Shown in pieces: positions 38,215-47,193 of a stretch of DNA of 64,000 nt (its first letter is position 1; the number at the start of each line of letters is the position of its first letter). A program made the position numbers and the translations under genes. Below the pieces are notes generated by a model. That model made no database searches, was not told the origin of the DNA, and saw only the letters and a program-made list of their open reading frames with translations. The stretch is from Chryseobacterium formosum. Lineage in GTDB: Bacteria > Bacteroidota > Bacteroidia > Flavobacteriales > Weeksellaceae. The stretch spans positions 1 through 64,000 of the forward strand of contig NZ_JAOVZW010000003.1 in the NCBI RefSeq assembly GCF_026460885.1, written 5' to 3'.

Positions 38215-39372
38215 ATGAATCAATTCAATTTCATTAATAAAAATAGCATAATGAAGTTAGCTTTGTTCATTATTTATTTCACTGTAAATTTATTATTTGT
38301 TATAAAATACGGTGTTCGACAAGAAAAAATTTCTATTTGGATTTTAGTTAGTGTCTTTTTAGGCTTTCATATTTTAATCTATAAAGCAGAATCATTTTTT
38401 ATTAAAAAAAATAAGATTTCTAAAGCTGTTTTATATTTTTTTTTAGCAATTATTATTTCTGTCTCTGTTGCTTTGTGTCATTTAATAGACAGTCCGTATA
38501 AAGTTAATATCGATCGTTGGCAAACTATTGAATATTGTTTAAAAGATTGGCTGAAAGGCGATTTCTTTTATGATAAGCCTAATTTTATTGGTCAAATGCC
38601 TTCTTATCTTCCGGGACAATTACTTGCTGCCGTTGGTTTTTATCTAATTGGGAATGTAGGTTATCTTCAGGTTTTTGCATTCGTTGTATTTGTGATAACT
38701 ATTTTTGCATTGTTTAAAGGTAATTATATTCGTTTTGTAGCTGCATTTTTATTGATTTCTTCATTATCTTTTATTTATGAAATAATCTGTAAAAGTGATT
38801 TTATTTCGTCATTTATATTTACAGCATCATTTATTGTTTTTTGGCATAAAAAGTTTCCGGATAATTATTTTGTGAAACCTTTTTTACTGGGACTTATTTT
38901 AGGGTTTCTATGTCTTACAAGAAGTCTTGTGATTATTCCGCTTCTATTATTTCTTTTAAATCCATTTTTCAAAGCAAATAATTCAGATAAATTAAAAGCC
39001 ATTATTGGTTTCATGATTAGTTTCAGTTTACTTTTGGCAACAGTTATTTTTCCTGTTAAAAGTTTTGAATATCTTCAACAATATAATCCACTTAAAACAC
39101 AAGGACAGGGGAGTGAATTTATCATGCTTTTTTTCATAATTATAACAGCTGTTATTTCATTTTTTATTAAAAATATTAAGCAGGTATTTTTTTATTCAGC
39201 GTTAATTTATTTTTTATTAATTGGAAGTTTCCTGATTGAGTCTTCATTAAACGGAATTGTCTACAATCATCTTGGAATAACGTATTTAGCTTCAGCATTA
39301 CCTTTTGCAATTATTGGTTATTGTTATCTGATTTCGGAAAACTTAAACTTACAGTTAGACAGTGTAAACTAA
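38215..39372 (+). CDS. Hypothetical multi-pass membrane protein
   Basis: A 385-residue integral membrane protein with about ten hydrophobic helices. The family is not recognised. It could start at ATG 38215 or at ATG 38251, just before the first helix; both lack strong context. A loop at about 98-135 (DRWQTIEYCLKDWLKGDFFY) lies outside the membrane, as in GT-C sugar transferases such as ArnT/PMT-like. It is followed 12 bases later by a second large membrane protein in the same direction; together they may build or modify a surface glycan, by inference only. Confidence 0.55.
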   Translation: MNQFNFINKNSIMKLALFIIYFTVNLLFVIKYGVRQEKISIWILVSVFLGFHILIYKAESFFIKKNKISKAVLYFFLAIIISVSVALCHLIDSPYKVNIDRWQTIEYCLKDWLKGDFFYDKPNFIGQMPSYLPGQLLAAVGFYLIGNVGYLQVFAFVVFVITIFALFKGNYIRFVAAFLLISSLSFIYEIICKSDFISSFIFTASFIVFWHKKFPDNYFVKPFLLGLILGFLCLTRSLVIIPLLLFLLNPFFKANNSDKLKAIIGFMISFSLLLATVIFPVKSFEYLQQYNPLKTQGQGSEFIMLFFIIITAVISFFIKNIKQVFFYSALIYFLLIGSFLIESSLNGIVYNHLGITYLASALPFAIIGYCYLISENLNLQLDSVN

Positions 39373-39384
39373 TTATAATCAACC

Positions 39385-40914
39385 ATGGAATTTATTAAAA
39401 AGAATTTTCATTATCTACTTTTACTTTCTTCTGTTTTCTTTTTAGGAAATCCGGCAAAGTTTCCGGTTGATGACGGTTTTTTTTATCCTCAGATTGCCTA
39501 TAATATTGTTCATCATGGTTTTATGGGATTTAATGATCTCTATCTTACCAATGGTTTTCATCCTTTATGGATGGTCTTTTGCGTAATAGCAGAACTTCTG
39601 AATCCTTTTGATAAACAATTTGCATTAAATATTCTCTGGCTATTTCAGGTAATTTTTATTTTTAGTGGCTTTAAACTTTTAGAAAAGACGGTATTCAAAA
39701 ACTCAGAATTAGGGAAGATTTTAGGTTTGGCGTTTTACACTTTTATATTTTTTGGTATTGGTGCACTGTACCTTACAGAAGCTCATCTTGCATTTTTTAC
39801 TTTATCATTATTATTGTTTTTTGTCTGGAGAAAATTTAAAAATGATGTAGTTTTTGGCTTCATTTGCAGCCTTGTTTTCTTATCACGACTTGACCATATT
39901 TTTATTATAATACCTTTTGGATTTTTTTACTGGAACTTCCGCAATTGGAATTATAAAAGTTTAATAATAATCCTTTTAGGGTTTTCATTTTTATCTTTAC
40001 CGTATCTTCTTTCAAATATTTATCTTTTTGAAAGTGCAGTGCCAATAAGTGGTAAAATTAAAAGTTCATTTCCGATCATTACAGATGAAATTCCTTTTGG
40101 AATATTATTTAAATTCTGTTTTGCAGGATGCTTTCTATACTTGGTCTTTTTATTTTTAAACAGTAAAACCGAGCAAAGATTTCTCAAGATTAGCTTTGTT
40201 ATAGGTTGTCTGTTGCACTTCTTTTACAATATATTTTATCAATCTCAGATTGGGCAATGGTATTTTGTATCGCAGTTTATGCTTTTTGGCTTTTTTATAA
40301 ATGATATTTCTGTTAGATTTAATTTTTCTTTTACCCGTAATAAAGTTTTTTTGACATTCTTCTCATCTTTTTTGGTTATTTTAATTTGTTTTTTTGGATA
40401 TATGAAACTTACCACCAACGTAAGTCTTATGTCAAATTTATTTGGGAATGATTCTAAAGTTGAGAAAAAGCAAGTGGATAAAATGAAAGAAATTTCTGAA
40501 GATCTCACAAATTTGATACCTTTTAAATCACGTATTTATATTTACGATTTTCCAGGCAAATTCGCATTTTATTCTGATTTAAATTTTATTCCTGCGGATG
40601 CTTTAGTTGGAAATCCTACATTTTTTAAAGATATTGATAACAGGGATTTTAAAGATTATCTCAAAAAAAATAGAATTAATTATCTTCTTTTTCCAAGCAG
40701 ACTTGCCAAAAATGAAAAGGAGATTTATTTCATGGGTTTAAATATCAAAAAAGAAAAATCAGGAAATGTTTTTTATATTAAAAACACCATGAAGAAAAGT
40801 GTGACCGACAGTTTACAAGAAAAGGATCTTCTTAAAATCAAAGAATATGAAAACCCGGCAAAAACTTGGCAGATAAATTATGATTCGGTAAGCATATACA
40901 AAACGAAATTTTGA
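39385..40914 (+). CDS. Large membrane protein, GT-C-like
   Basis: A 509-residue protein with about ten membrane helices followed by a C-terminal soluble domain (about 360-509). The first loop holds FPVDDGFFYPQIAYNI (~28-43), where an acidic pair follows helix 1, as in GT-C glycosyltransferases (DD/DE motif). The rest is unlike any family I can name. Paired with the preceding gene. It ends before a bidirectional terminator. Confidence 0.6.
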   Translation: MEFIKKNFHYLLLLSSVFFLGNPAKFPVDDGFFYPQIAYNIVHHGFMGFNDLYLTNGFHPLWMVFCVIAELLNPFDKQFALNILWLFQVIFIFSGFKLLEKTVFKNSELGKILGLAFYTFIFFGIGALYLTEAHLAFFTLSLLLFFVWRKFKNDVVFGFICSLVFLSRLDHIFIIIPFGFFYWNFRNWNYKSLIIILLGFSFLSLPYLLSNIYLFESAVPISGKIKSSFPIITDEIPFGILFKFCFAGCFLYLVFLFLNSKTEQRFLKISFVIGCLLHFFYNIFYQSQIGQWYFVSQFMLFGFFINDISVRFNFSFTRNKVFLTFFSSFLVILICFFGYMKLTTNVSLMSNLFGNDSKVEKKQVDKMKEISEDLTNLIPFKSRIYIYDFPGKFAFYSDLNFIPADALVGNPTFFKDIDNRDFKDYLKKNRINYLLFPSRLAKNEKEIYFMGLNIKKEKSGNVFYIKNTMKKSVTDSLQEKDLLKIKEYENPAKTWQINYDSVSIYKTKF

Positions 40915-40921
40915 TACTAAT

Positions 40922-40955
40922 AAAAAAGCCTTCCAAATCGGAAGGCTTTACTTTT
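40922..40955. terminator. Bidirectional terminator
   Basis: AAAGCCTTCC pairs with GGAAGGCTTT across AAATC, flanked by A and T runs. It lies between the convergent membrane protein and rhlE genes. Confidence 0.85.
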
Positions 40956-42222
40956 ATTTATTTCTTGAAAAATTATTTTTATTTTTCGGCTTTTTAAAAC
41001 CGGCATCTTTTCTCTGTTGAGTAGGATTTGCAGGTTTTGGTCTTGGAGTAAAAGGTTTATTATTTGAGTCCCTTTTTTCTACAGTCAAATCATCGGTATG
41101 ATAAGGATGATCTTTTACAACAGGAATTTTCATCCCAATTAATTTTTCTGTATCTCTTAGGTTAAGCAAATCTAAACCATCAACAAATGAAAGTGAACTT
41201 CCTTCAGATCCGGCACGACCGGTTCTTCCAATTCTGTGAACGTAAGTTTCTGCAACGTCTGAAAGTTCAAAATTGATGACATATTTCAATTCATCAATGT
41301 CAATACCTCTTGCTGCAATGTCGGTTGCCACCAAAACACGCGTTTTCCCTGATTTAAAATTATTTAAAGCATTCTGTCTCGCATTTTGAGATTTATTACC
41401 GTGAATCGCTTCTGTGGTGATTTTTCCGGCTAATAATTTTTTAGCAATTTTATCGGCTCCATGTTTTGTTCTTGAGAAAACTAGAACAGATTCCGAAATA
41501 TTGTTTTGTAAAATATGAGTAAGAAGATCAAGCTTTTTATCCTTGTCTACAAAATAGATCGATTGCTTAATAGTTTCTGCAGTTGAAGAAATTGGGGTTA
41601 CAGATACTTTAATCGGAGTATTCAAAATAGAATCTGCCAATTTTTGAATTTCTGTAGGCATTGTTGCCGAGAAGAAAAGTGTCTGTCTTCTTTGAGGTAA
41701 AAGTTTAATGATTCTCTTTACATCATGTACGAAACCCATATCAAGCATTCTGTCGGCTTCATCTAAAACGAAAATTTCAAGATTTTTAAGAGAAATAATT
41801 CCCTGAGCAATAAAATCAAGCAATCTTCCCGGAGTTGCCACTAAAATATCGACACCTTTTCTTAAAGCTGTCACCTGACTTCCTTGTTTTACACCTCCAA
41901 AAATTACCAAATGTTTTAAAGGTAAATTTTTTCCGTATGCATTGAAACTTTCCTCAATTTGAATCGCTAATTCTCTCGTTGGAGTAAGAATTAATGCTTT
42001 TATATGATTGCTTTTCGGTCCTTTTCTTTCTGTAAGATTTTGTAGAATTGGGATGGCAAAAGCTGCTGTTTTTCCTGTTCCCGTTTGTGCTGTACCTAGA
42101 ACGTCTCTTTGTTCTAATATTGATGGAATCGCCTGTTCCTGAATTGGTGTTGGTTTTTCGTAACCTTGAGTTTGAAGCGCATCTAAAATGGGCTTAATCA
42201 ATTTTAAGTCTGTAAATAACAA
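40954..42222 (-). CDS. rhlE: DEAD-box RNA helicase, RhlE type
   Basis: A 422-residue ATP-dependent RNA helicase. Motifs: [11 protein letters not shown] (44-54), PTRELAIQ (~81), TPGRLLDF (~132), [11 protein letters not shown] (~155; RM variant of RhlE), SAT (~187), [10 protein letters not shown] (~327). The tail (about 375-422) is basic and rich in Lys, Asn and Pro, as in RhlE proteins. It acts in ribosome maturation and RNA decay. The leader is long (about 130 bases) with dyad structure. Confidence 0.93.
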   Translation of the reverse strand: MLFTDLKLIKPILDALQTQGYEKPTPIQEQAIPSILEQRDVLGTAQTGTGKTAAFAIPILQNLTERKGPKSNHIKALILTPTRELAIQIEESFNAYGKNLPLKHLVIFGGVKQGSQVTALRKGVDILVATPGRLLDFIAQGIISLKNLEIFVLDEADRMLDMGFVHDVKRIIKLLPQRRQTLFFSATMPTEIQKLADSILNTPIKVSVTPISSTAETIKQSIYFVDKDKKLDLLTHILQNNISESVLVFSRTKHGADKIAKKLLAGKITTEAIHGNKSQNARQNALNNFKSGKTRVLVATDIAARGIDIDELKYVINFELSDVAETYVHRIGRTGRAGSEGSSLSFVDGLDLLNLRDTEKLIGMKIPVVKDHPYHTDDLTVEKRDSNNKPFTPRPKPANPTQQRKDAGFKKPKNKNNFSRNK

Positions 42223-42256
42223 AATGTTTATTGTGTATTAAAATAATGCGGTTGAA

Positions 42257-42365
42257 GCAGTATACTTCATCATTTTTAGCAAATCTGCTAAAAATTTTAA
42301 CAGAATTTTTAAGTAAAATCATTTACTATTTGGCTGAGAATGCCGCGAAATATACTGCAAAGATA
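42257..42365 (-). promoter_or_regulatory. Promoter and structured leader of rhlE
   Basis: On the minus strand a -7 box TATCTTTG (42358-42365) lies about 135 bases before ATG 42222. The leader holds a stable hairpin, TTTTTAGCA-GATT-TGCTAAAAA (42273-42294). GCAGTATA (42257-42264) is matched by TATACTGC at 42351-42358, which overlaps the -7 box. Long structured leaders can serve cold or auto control of helicase genes; here that is a guess. Confidence 0.45.
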
Positions 42366-42387
42366 GTCTAAATTATTTTAACAAAAA

Positions 42388-42876
42388 TTACTGAACCTTT
42401 TCCCACTTTTGATTATGTTTCAAATCTTCAAAAAATTTATAAGCTGCAGTCAGTTTTTCGGTTCCACGTTTTCCGTAATCTTCTACATTTTTAGCGGTAC
42501 CGTCTGAAAATTTAATTCTCAGATAAGAAGTTGGCAAATCTGTAATATTTCGTGTTCCATATTTTTCATTAAGACTTTTTACATTTAAATCATCAAGAAG
42601 AGCAGTCAATTTTTTATAATCTTCTTCTTTGATGGTTGTTTTAAAAGTTCCTTCTCTTGGCTTGTCAAATTCACCTTTAGAAAATCCTTGAGAAAAATTA
42701 AAATGTTCAGCTTCCAAAACTGCTGTACGATCCGGATTAATTGTCATTTTGAAAATCGGACAAGAACCAAAACATGCTCCTGCTTCATACTCTATAGTTG
42801 AGTATTTTGACTGCATTTTCTGCGATTGACAAGAAAATAATGCAACAATTGCAAACAGACTTAATAAATATTTCAT
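42388..42876 (-). CDS. DUF6438 lipoprotein
   Basis: A 162-residue lipoprotein: start ATG 42876 (MKYLLSLFAIVALFSC), lipobox Cys16. It fits DUF6438, with EAGACFGSCPIFKMTI (~29-44) holding a CxxxC pattern and DYGKRGTEKLT (~138) near the end. It is a paralogue of the C-terminal half of the next gene upstream on this strand. I reject a longer start at 42939, which would put 21 residues before the signal peptide. Function unknown. Confidence 0.75.
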   Translation of the reverse strand: MKYLLSLFAIVALFSCQSQKMQSKYSTIEYEAGACFGSCPIFKMTINPDRTAVLEAEHFNFSQGFSKGEFDKPREGTFKTTIKEEDYKKLTALLDDLNVKSLNEKYGTRNITDLPTSYLRIKFSDGTAKNVEDYGKRGTEKLTAAYKFFEDLKHNQKWEKVQ

Positions 42877-42920
42877 TGTTTTAAATTTTGAAAAGTTTCT
42901 GTCAATAAACGTTCCAAAGA

Positions 42921-43970
42921 TTATTTTATCTTTTTCCATTCTTGACTGAATCGAATGTCAAATAACTTTTTATAGAGAAGTTTTAGGCCATAAGTTCCAG
43001 ATAAACCATAGTCTTCAATAGTTTTGACTTCTCCGTTGTTGTAAGTTATTTTTAGATTAGATGTTTGATCATCTGTCCAATTAACAAAATAATTATCACT
43101 AAGATTAGAAAAATTGATATAATTAAGTATAGTTTCAATTTTAGCAAAATCTTCTATATTTAATTGCGCCTCAAAACTCCCTTCATTTCTATTTTTGTTT
43201 AAATCTTTATAAGCTTTTTCTTGAGATTTAGGGTTGTTATCATCAATAAAATTAAAAGCTTTAGCAATAAATGTAGACCTTCCATTTTTATTAAGGACAA
43301 TATTAAACATAGGGCATGTTCCGTAACACATACCAGTAGAATATTCTATTTTTTGGATGAAATGTGATGTAGGATATGGGTTGTATTCAACAAAATTATT
43401 AAATTTGTAGTCTAGTGTTTTACTAATAATTTTAGAATTATACCTAAAAGTTGAAGCTTCTAAATCTTCAGTAAATTCTTCAAAAAATACAGTAATATAA
43501 TCTTGGCCATTAATTTTTGAAATTACAGGAATTACAAAATCACTATGATTGGGTTGAAGATTTTTTAAAATATAGGTATTTCCTAAATCAAAAAAAACTT
43601 TAGTACTTGTATTGCAACTGTTCGTGCCGTCACTATTTTTTCGAGATGATTGGCAAGACTTATCATCGCCTATAAATATTAAGTCGGTTCTACCGTCATG
43701 ATTGAAATCTCCTTTGTAAAAGCTTTTGTTAATGCCTAAACTATCTGCAGATCTTTTAATTTTTTTTGACAGATTATTATCATCAAAACGCCCAATTGTT
43801 CTTAATTCAAATTGAGATAAATAATCTCTTTTATCTTTAGATTGAGATCTTATAAAAGACTCAACCTCAAGTGTTGTCTCGAGGTTGTCTATTTTTGATA
43901 AAACTTTACTTTGTGAAAAGTAAAATTGATGAATTAAAATTATTATAAAAAAGAATATCTTTCTATCCAT
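42921..43970 (-). CDS. DUF6438 protein with EF-hand/VCBS-like segment
   Basis: A 349-residue secreted protein (signal peptide 1-19, [20 protein letters not shown]). The first half contains [17 protein letters not shown] (~86-102), a calcium-binding VCBS/FG-GAP-type unit. The last half (about 210-349) is a DUF6438 domain with [16 protein letters not shown] and its CxxxC. ATG 43970 was chosen over 43991 because it begins the signal peptide. It overlaps the obgE stop by 8 bases (43963-43970), so translation may be coupled. Confidence 0.7.
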   Translation of the reverse strand: MDRKIFFFIIILIHQFYFSQSKVLSKIDNLETTLEVESFIRSQSKDKRDYLSQFELRTIGRFDDNNLSKKIKRSADSLGINKSFYKGDFNHDGRTDLIFIGDDKSCQSSRKNSDGTNSCNTSTKVFFDLGNTYILKNLQPNHSDFVIPVISKINGQDYITVFFEEFTEDLEASTFRYNSKIISKTLDYKFNNFVEYNPYPTSHFIQKIEYSTGMCYGTCPMFNIVLNKNGRSTFIAKAFNFIDDNNPKSQEKAYKDLNKNRNEGSFEAQLNIEDFAKIETILNYINFSNLSDNYFVNWTDDQTSNLKITYNNGEVKTIEDYGLSGTYGLKLLYKKLFDIRFSQEWKKIK

Positions 43971-44946
43971 GAAGTCTTTTCCAAATAGCATCTTTCAGCT
44001 CAACTAATCCTTCTCCGGTAACTCCTGAGAAAAATAAAGGTTGCCTGTTTTCTGGAAATTCTGCTGAAATTTCTTTTCTCAATTCATCATCCAAAAGATC
44101 TGATTTAGAAATCGAAATAATAAAATCTTTATCTAATAGCTCAGGATTGTATTCCTTCAGCTCGTTTTCCAGAATTTTAAACTCCTGAAAATGACCTTCA
44201 GAATCTGCAGGAATTAAGAATAGTAAAATTGAATTCCTTTCAATATGTCTTAAGAATCTGTGACCAAGACCTTTACCTTCTGCAGCACCTTCAATAATTC
44301 CAGGAATATCTGCCATTACAAAAGATTTGTAATTTCTGTAATCAACAATCCCTAAGTTGGGAGTTAATGTGGTAAATGCGTAGTTAGCAATTTTGGGTTT
44401 TGCAGCAGAAACAGAGGCTAATAAAGTAGATTTTCCGGCATTTGGGAAACCAACAAGACCTACATCAGCTAGGATTTTAAGTTCGAAAACAATGTAACCT
44501 TCCTGACCTTCCATTCCTGGTTGTGCAAATCTGGGAGTTTGGTTGGTAGATGTTTTAAAAAATTCATTTCCTCTTCCACCTTTACCGCCTTCCATTAAGA
44601 TGATTTCCTGACCATCTTCTAATATTTCTCCTACAATTTCTCCCTCTTCATTCTTTGCAATCGTTCCAATTGGAACATTAATATAAACATCTTCACCAAA
44701 AGCACCGGTTAATTGGTTTTTTGCTCCGTTTTCTCCACGTTCAGCCTTTACGTGACGGGTATAACGAAGCGGAAGCAAAGTCCATTCATGTGCATTTCCT
44801 CTCATGATCACATGACCGCCTCGACCTCCGTCTCCACCATCAGGACCACCTTTAGGAATATATTTTTCACGACGAAGATGGGCAGAACCTGCGCCACCAT
44901 GACCGCTTTTACAATGAATCTTTACGTAATCTACAAAATTTGACAT
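43963..44946 (-). CDS. obgE: GTPase ObgE/CgtA
   Basis: A 327-residue Obg GTPase needed for 50S ribosome assembly and growth control. The glycine-rich Obg fold (about 1-158) begins [20 protein letters not shown]. The G domain has GFPNAGKST (G1, ~167), the switch-I Thr in YAFTTLTPN (~191), DIPGIIEGA (G3, ~213) and SKSDLLDD (G4, ~283). There is no long C-terminal extension. Length fits the family. Confidence 0.97.
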   Translation of the reverse strand: MSNFVDYVKIHCKSGHGGAGSAHLRREKYIPKGGPDGGDGGRGGHVIMRGNAHEWTLLPLRYTRHVKAERGENGAKNQLTGAFGEDVYINVPIGTIAKNEEGEIVGEILEDGQEIILMEGGKGGRGNEFFKTSTNQTPRFAQPGMEGQEGYIVFELKILADVGLVGFPNAGKSTLLASVSAAKPKIANYAFTTLTPNLGIVDYRNYKSFVMADIPGIIEGAAEGKGLGHRFLRHIERNSILLFLIPADSEGHFQEFKILENELKEYNPELLDKDFIISISKSDLLDDELRKEISAEFPENRQPLFFSGVTGEGLVELKDAIWKRLHG

Positions 44947-44961
44947 TTCTTCTTATTATGA

Positions 44962-45020
44962 GTTATGAGCTATGAATTATGAGAATGAATTTTAAGAACT
45001 TATAACTCATCACTCATAAC
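44962..45020. repeat. Imperfect intergenic inverted repeat
   Basis: Arms at 44962-44983 and 44999-45020 match at 18 of 22 positions and are built of ATGAGTTATGA units. It lies between adk and obgE. It resembles low-complexity intergenic repeats of Flavobacteriia. Confidence 0.55.
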
Positions 45021-45026
45021 TTTTAA

Positions 45027-45605
45027 CTACTTTACTTTTTCTACTTCAGCAAAAAGTTTTTCAGAAATCTCATTGATTTCTCCTACACCGTTAATCTCTA
45101 CATATTTACCTTGTTGTTTGTAAAGTTCGGCTACTTCTGCTGTTTTTGTGTAGTATTCTTTTATTCTATTTTCAATGATTTCAACATTGCTGTCATCTGA
45201 TCTTCCGCTGATTTCTCCTCTTTTCAGTAATCTTTCAACCAAAAGAGAATCTTCTACAACCAAAGAAAGACAAACGTCGATATTATCATTCAGTTCTTCT
45301 TTAACGATTTTTTCCAAAGCTTCTGTCTGAACTGCTGTTCTAGGATATCCGTCGAAAATAAATCCTGCAGCATCGCTTGGTTTTCTGATTTCGTCAATCA
45401 GCATATCTGTTGTTACCTGATCCGGAACCAATTCTCCTTTATCGATATAAGATTTAGCCAATTTCCCAAGTTCAGTATCATTTTTCATATTAAATCTGAA
45501 AAGATCACCTGTTGAGATTTGTTTTAAATTAAATTTCTCGATTAAGTTTTGAGCTTGAGTACCTTTTCCACTTCCTGGAGGGCCAAACAGAACAATATTT
45601 ATCAT
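45027..45605 (-). CDS. adk: Adenylate kinase
   Basis: A 192-residue enzyme converting AMP and ATP to two ADP. The P-loop is GPPGSGKGTQAQ (8-19). Other sites: STGDLFR (~31), the FIFDGYPRTAVQ segment (~82-93) and the RLLKRGEISGRSDDSN region (~123-138), a short-lid form. Length fits the short-lid type. It lies upstream of obgE in the same direction. Confidence 0.96.
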   Translation of the reverse strand: MINIVLFGPPGSGKGTQAQNLIEKFNLKQISTGDLFRFNMKNDTELGKLAKSYIDKGELVPDQVTTDMLIDEIRKPSDAAGFIFDGYPRTAVQTEALEKIVKEELNDNIDVCLSLVVEDSLLVERLLKRGEISGRSDDSNVEIIENRIKEYYTKTAEVAELYKQQGKYVEINGVGEINEISEKLFAEVEKVK

Positions 45606-45759
45606 AGTGTTGAAGGGCTTTTGGCGATTGGCAGTTTGCTTTTGGCTTTTACCGTTAGCTTATCTGCTTTTAGCCTTTAGCATTTTTAAGTTATTATTAA
45701 ATTTATTTCTTTATTTTACTTTTTTAGGCTAAAAGCTATCAGCTAATAGCCAACAGCGT
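45606..45759. repeat. Low-complexity repeat with inverted arms
   Basis: This gap between hpt and adk is built of short GGCTTTTAGC-like words. GCTTTTAGCCT (45666-45676) is inverted at AGGCTAAAAGC (45726-45736). It resembles other TTAGC-type intergenic elements here. Confidence 0.45.
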
Positions 45760-46314
45760 TTAATGGTTGATTTGTCCGTCTTCCAATTGGTATAAATTGG
45801 CTAAGTTTCTGCCTAATTCATCATAATCCAATCCGTAACCTAAAACAAATTTGTTTGGAATTTCCTTTCCGATATAATCCAGCTTAAAATCTTTCTTGTA
45901 AACATCAGGTTTTAATAAGAATGAAGCGATTTTTACAGATTTCGGACGTTGAGTTTCGTTAAAATATTTAAATAGACTTTCAACAGTATTTCCTGTATCT
46001 ACGATATCCTCAACAAGAATAATGTGACGGTCTTTAACGTCTTTGGTTAATTCCATTTTCTGATAAACGATTCCTGTAGATTTAGTTCCTGCGTAAGAGC
46101 TCATTTGGATAAACGCAATCTCGCATTCTCCAGGATAATGTTTAAGAAGGTCAGAAAAAAACATGATAACACCGTTTAAAACACCGATGAAAACAGGTAC
46201 TTCATCTTTATAGTCTTCATAGATTTTCAAAGCAGTTGCTTTTACAATTTCCTGAATCTCGGCATCCTTTAAATAGGGAACAAAAGTTTTGTCGTGAACT
46301 TGAATACTTTCCAT
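45760..46314 (-). CDS. hpt: Hypoxanthine phosphoribosyltransferase
   Basis: A 184-residue purine salvage enzyme making IMP/GMP from base and PRPP. VPVFIGVLNGVIMFFSDLL (~38-56) and the PRPP site ILVEDIVDTGNTVESLF (~97-113) are clear. I chose ATG 46314 because an in-frame TTG at 46335 falls inside the -7 box. Length fits. Confidence 0.94.
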   Translation of the reverse strand: MESIQVHDKTFVPYLKDAEIQEIVKATALKIYEDYKDEVPVFIGVLNGVIMFFSDLLKHYPGECEIAFIQMSSYAGTKSTGIVYQKMELTKDVKDRHIILVEDIVDTGNTVESLFKYFNETQRPKSVKIASFLLKPDVYKKDFKLDYIGKEIPNKFVLGYGLDYDELGRNLANLYQLEDGQINH

Positions 46315-46332
46315 AAAATTTTTCGTAGTCGG

Positions 46333-46340
46333 CAAAGTTA
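46333..46340 (-). promoter_or_regulatory. -7 box of hpt
   Basis: TAACTTTG on the minus strand fits TAnnTTTG. It lies 19 bases before ATG 46314 and sets that start. Confidence 0.6.
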
Positions 46341-46442
46341 CGGATTTTTGATGAAAATATTTTTAAGGATGTTGGAGTTATTTGAATAATTGTTTTTAGC
46401 TATAAATTTTACATTCTGAATATTCATATTATGCTTCTTTAC

Positions 46443-46450
46443 TATTTTTG
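46443..46450 (+). promoter_or_regulatory. -7 box of DUF1826-like gene
   Basis: TATTTTTG matches TAnnTTTG. It ends 30 bases before ATG 46481. Confidence 0.45.
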
Positions 46451-46480
46451 CATAGAATTTAATAGCCTAAGCAATTCCAT

Positions 46481-47182
46481 ATGATGAGTAATACATTTTC
46501 TGACCATAATCAAATAGAAGTTGTTTCTACATTTTCTGAGCTTGTCAATACCAATTTTGAAGGAAACGTAAATGCACTTTGTTGGGAAAGAAGTTTAATA
46601 GGAGATTTTAAAGAAATTGTTTCTCAACTTCAACTAAAAGAAAATGTTACAGAAATTTCAGTTGAAAATCTTTTAGAATTACAATTGTCGGAAAAGGGTA
46701 GTGCTGCAAGAGATATTATTCTTAATGATATACAGTTATTAACAGATTTCGGAGCATCTCCCTCACTTAATTTGCTTAAAAACTACGAAAGGGATGATGA
46801 GTTTGATTTTATTTCAACAGACGTATATTCCTATCATGTAGACCGTTCTCCGATTGGAACTGATACTTTTTTATGTACTTATCATGGAGCTGCAAGTGAT
46901 ATTATTCCCAATAATCAGGTAACTCAAAAAATATTAATTTCCGAAATTCGACAAAAACTTAAAGAATTGCATGATGGAAATGATGAAGATTTTGAATCTT
47001 TTTTACAAGAAAATTTCTTTGACTTACATTATCAACCAAGTTCTGATGCTCAACATACAAATTTAGGAACAGGAAATCTTTGGAGATTGGCTGTAGATCA
47101 TCCCGAACAAAAAGTTTTGCCCTGTGTTCATCGTGCTCCAGTGGAAAATAATGGAGAATATCGGTTGTTGTTGATTTGTTAA
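46481..47182 (+). CDS. Conserved hypothetical protein, possibly DUF1826
   Basis: A 233-residue cytoplasmic protein. The segments YSYHVDRSPIGTDTFLCTYHGA (in parts, about 117-138), GNLWRLAVDHP (~201) and PCVHRAPVENNGEYRLLLIC (~214-233) resemble DUF1826, which pairs HVDRxP, YxGxG and VHRSP motifs with a possible metal site. That is from memory and unsure. It converges with mnmE with a gap of 11 bases. Confidence 0.5.
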   Translation: MMSNTFSDHNQIEVVSTFSELVNTNFEGNVNALCWERSLIGDFKEIVSQLQLKENVTEISVENLLELQLSEKGSAARDIILNDIQLLTDFGASPSLNLLKNYERDDEFDFISTDVYSYHVDRSPIGTDTFLCTYHGAASDIIPNNQVTQKILISEIRQKLKELHDGNDEDFESFLQENFFDLHYQPSSDAQHTNLGTGNLWRLAVDHPEQKVLPCVHRAPVENNGEYRLLLIC

Positions 47183-47193
47183 TTAGGTAACTT

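Noticed and set aside
44950..45760. CRISPR-like repeats beside adk
   Set aside because: Words are short, irregular and without spacers of equal size; they are simple intergenic repeats.
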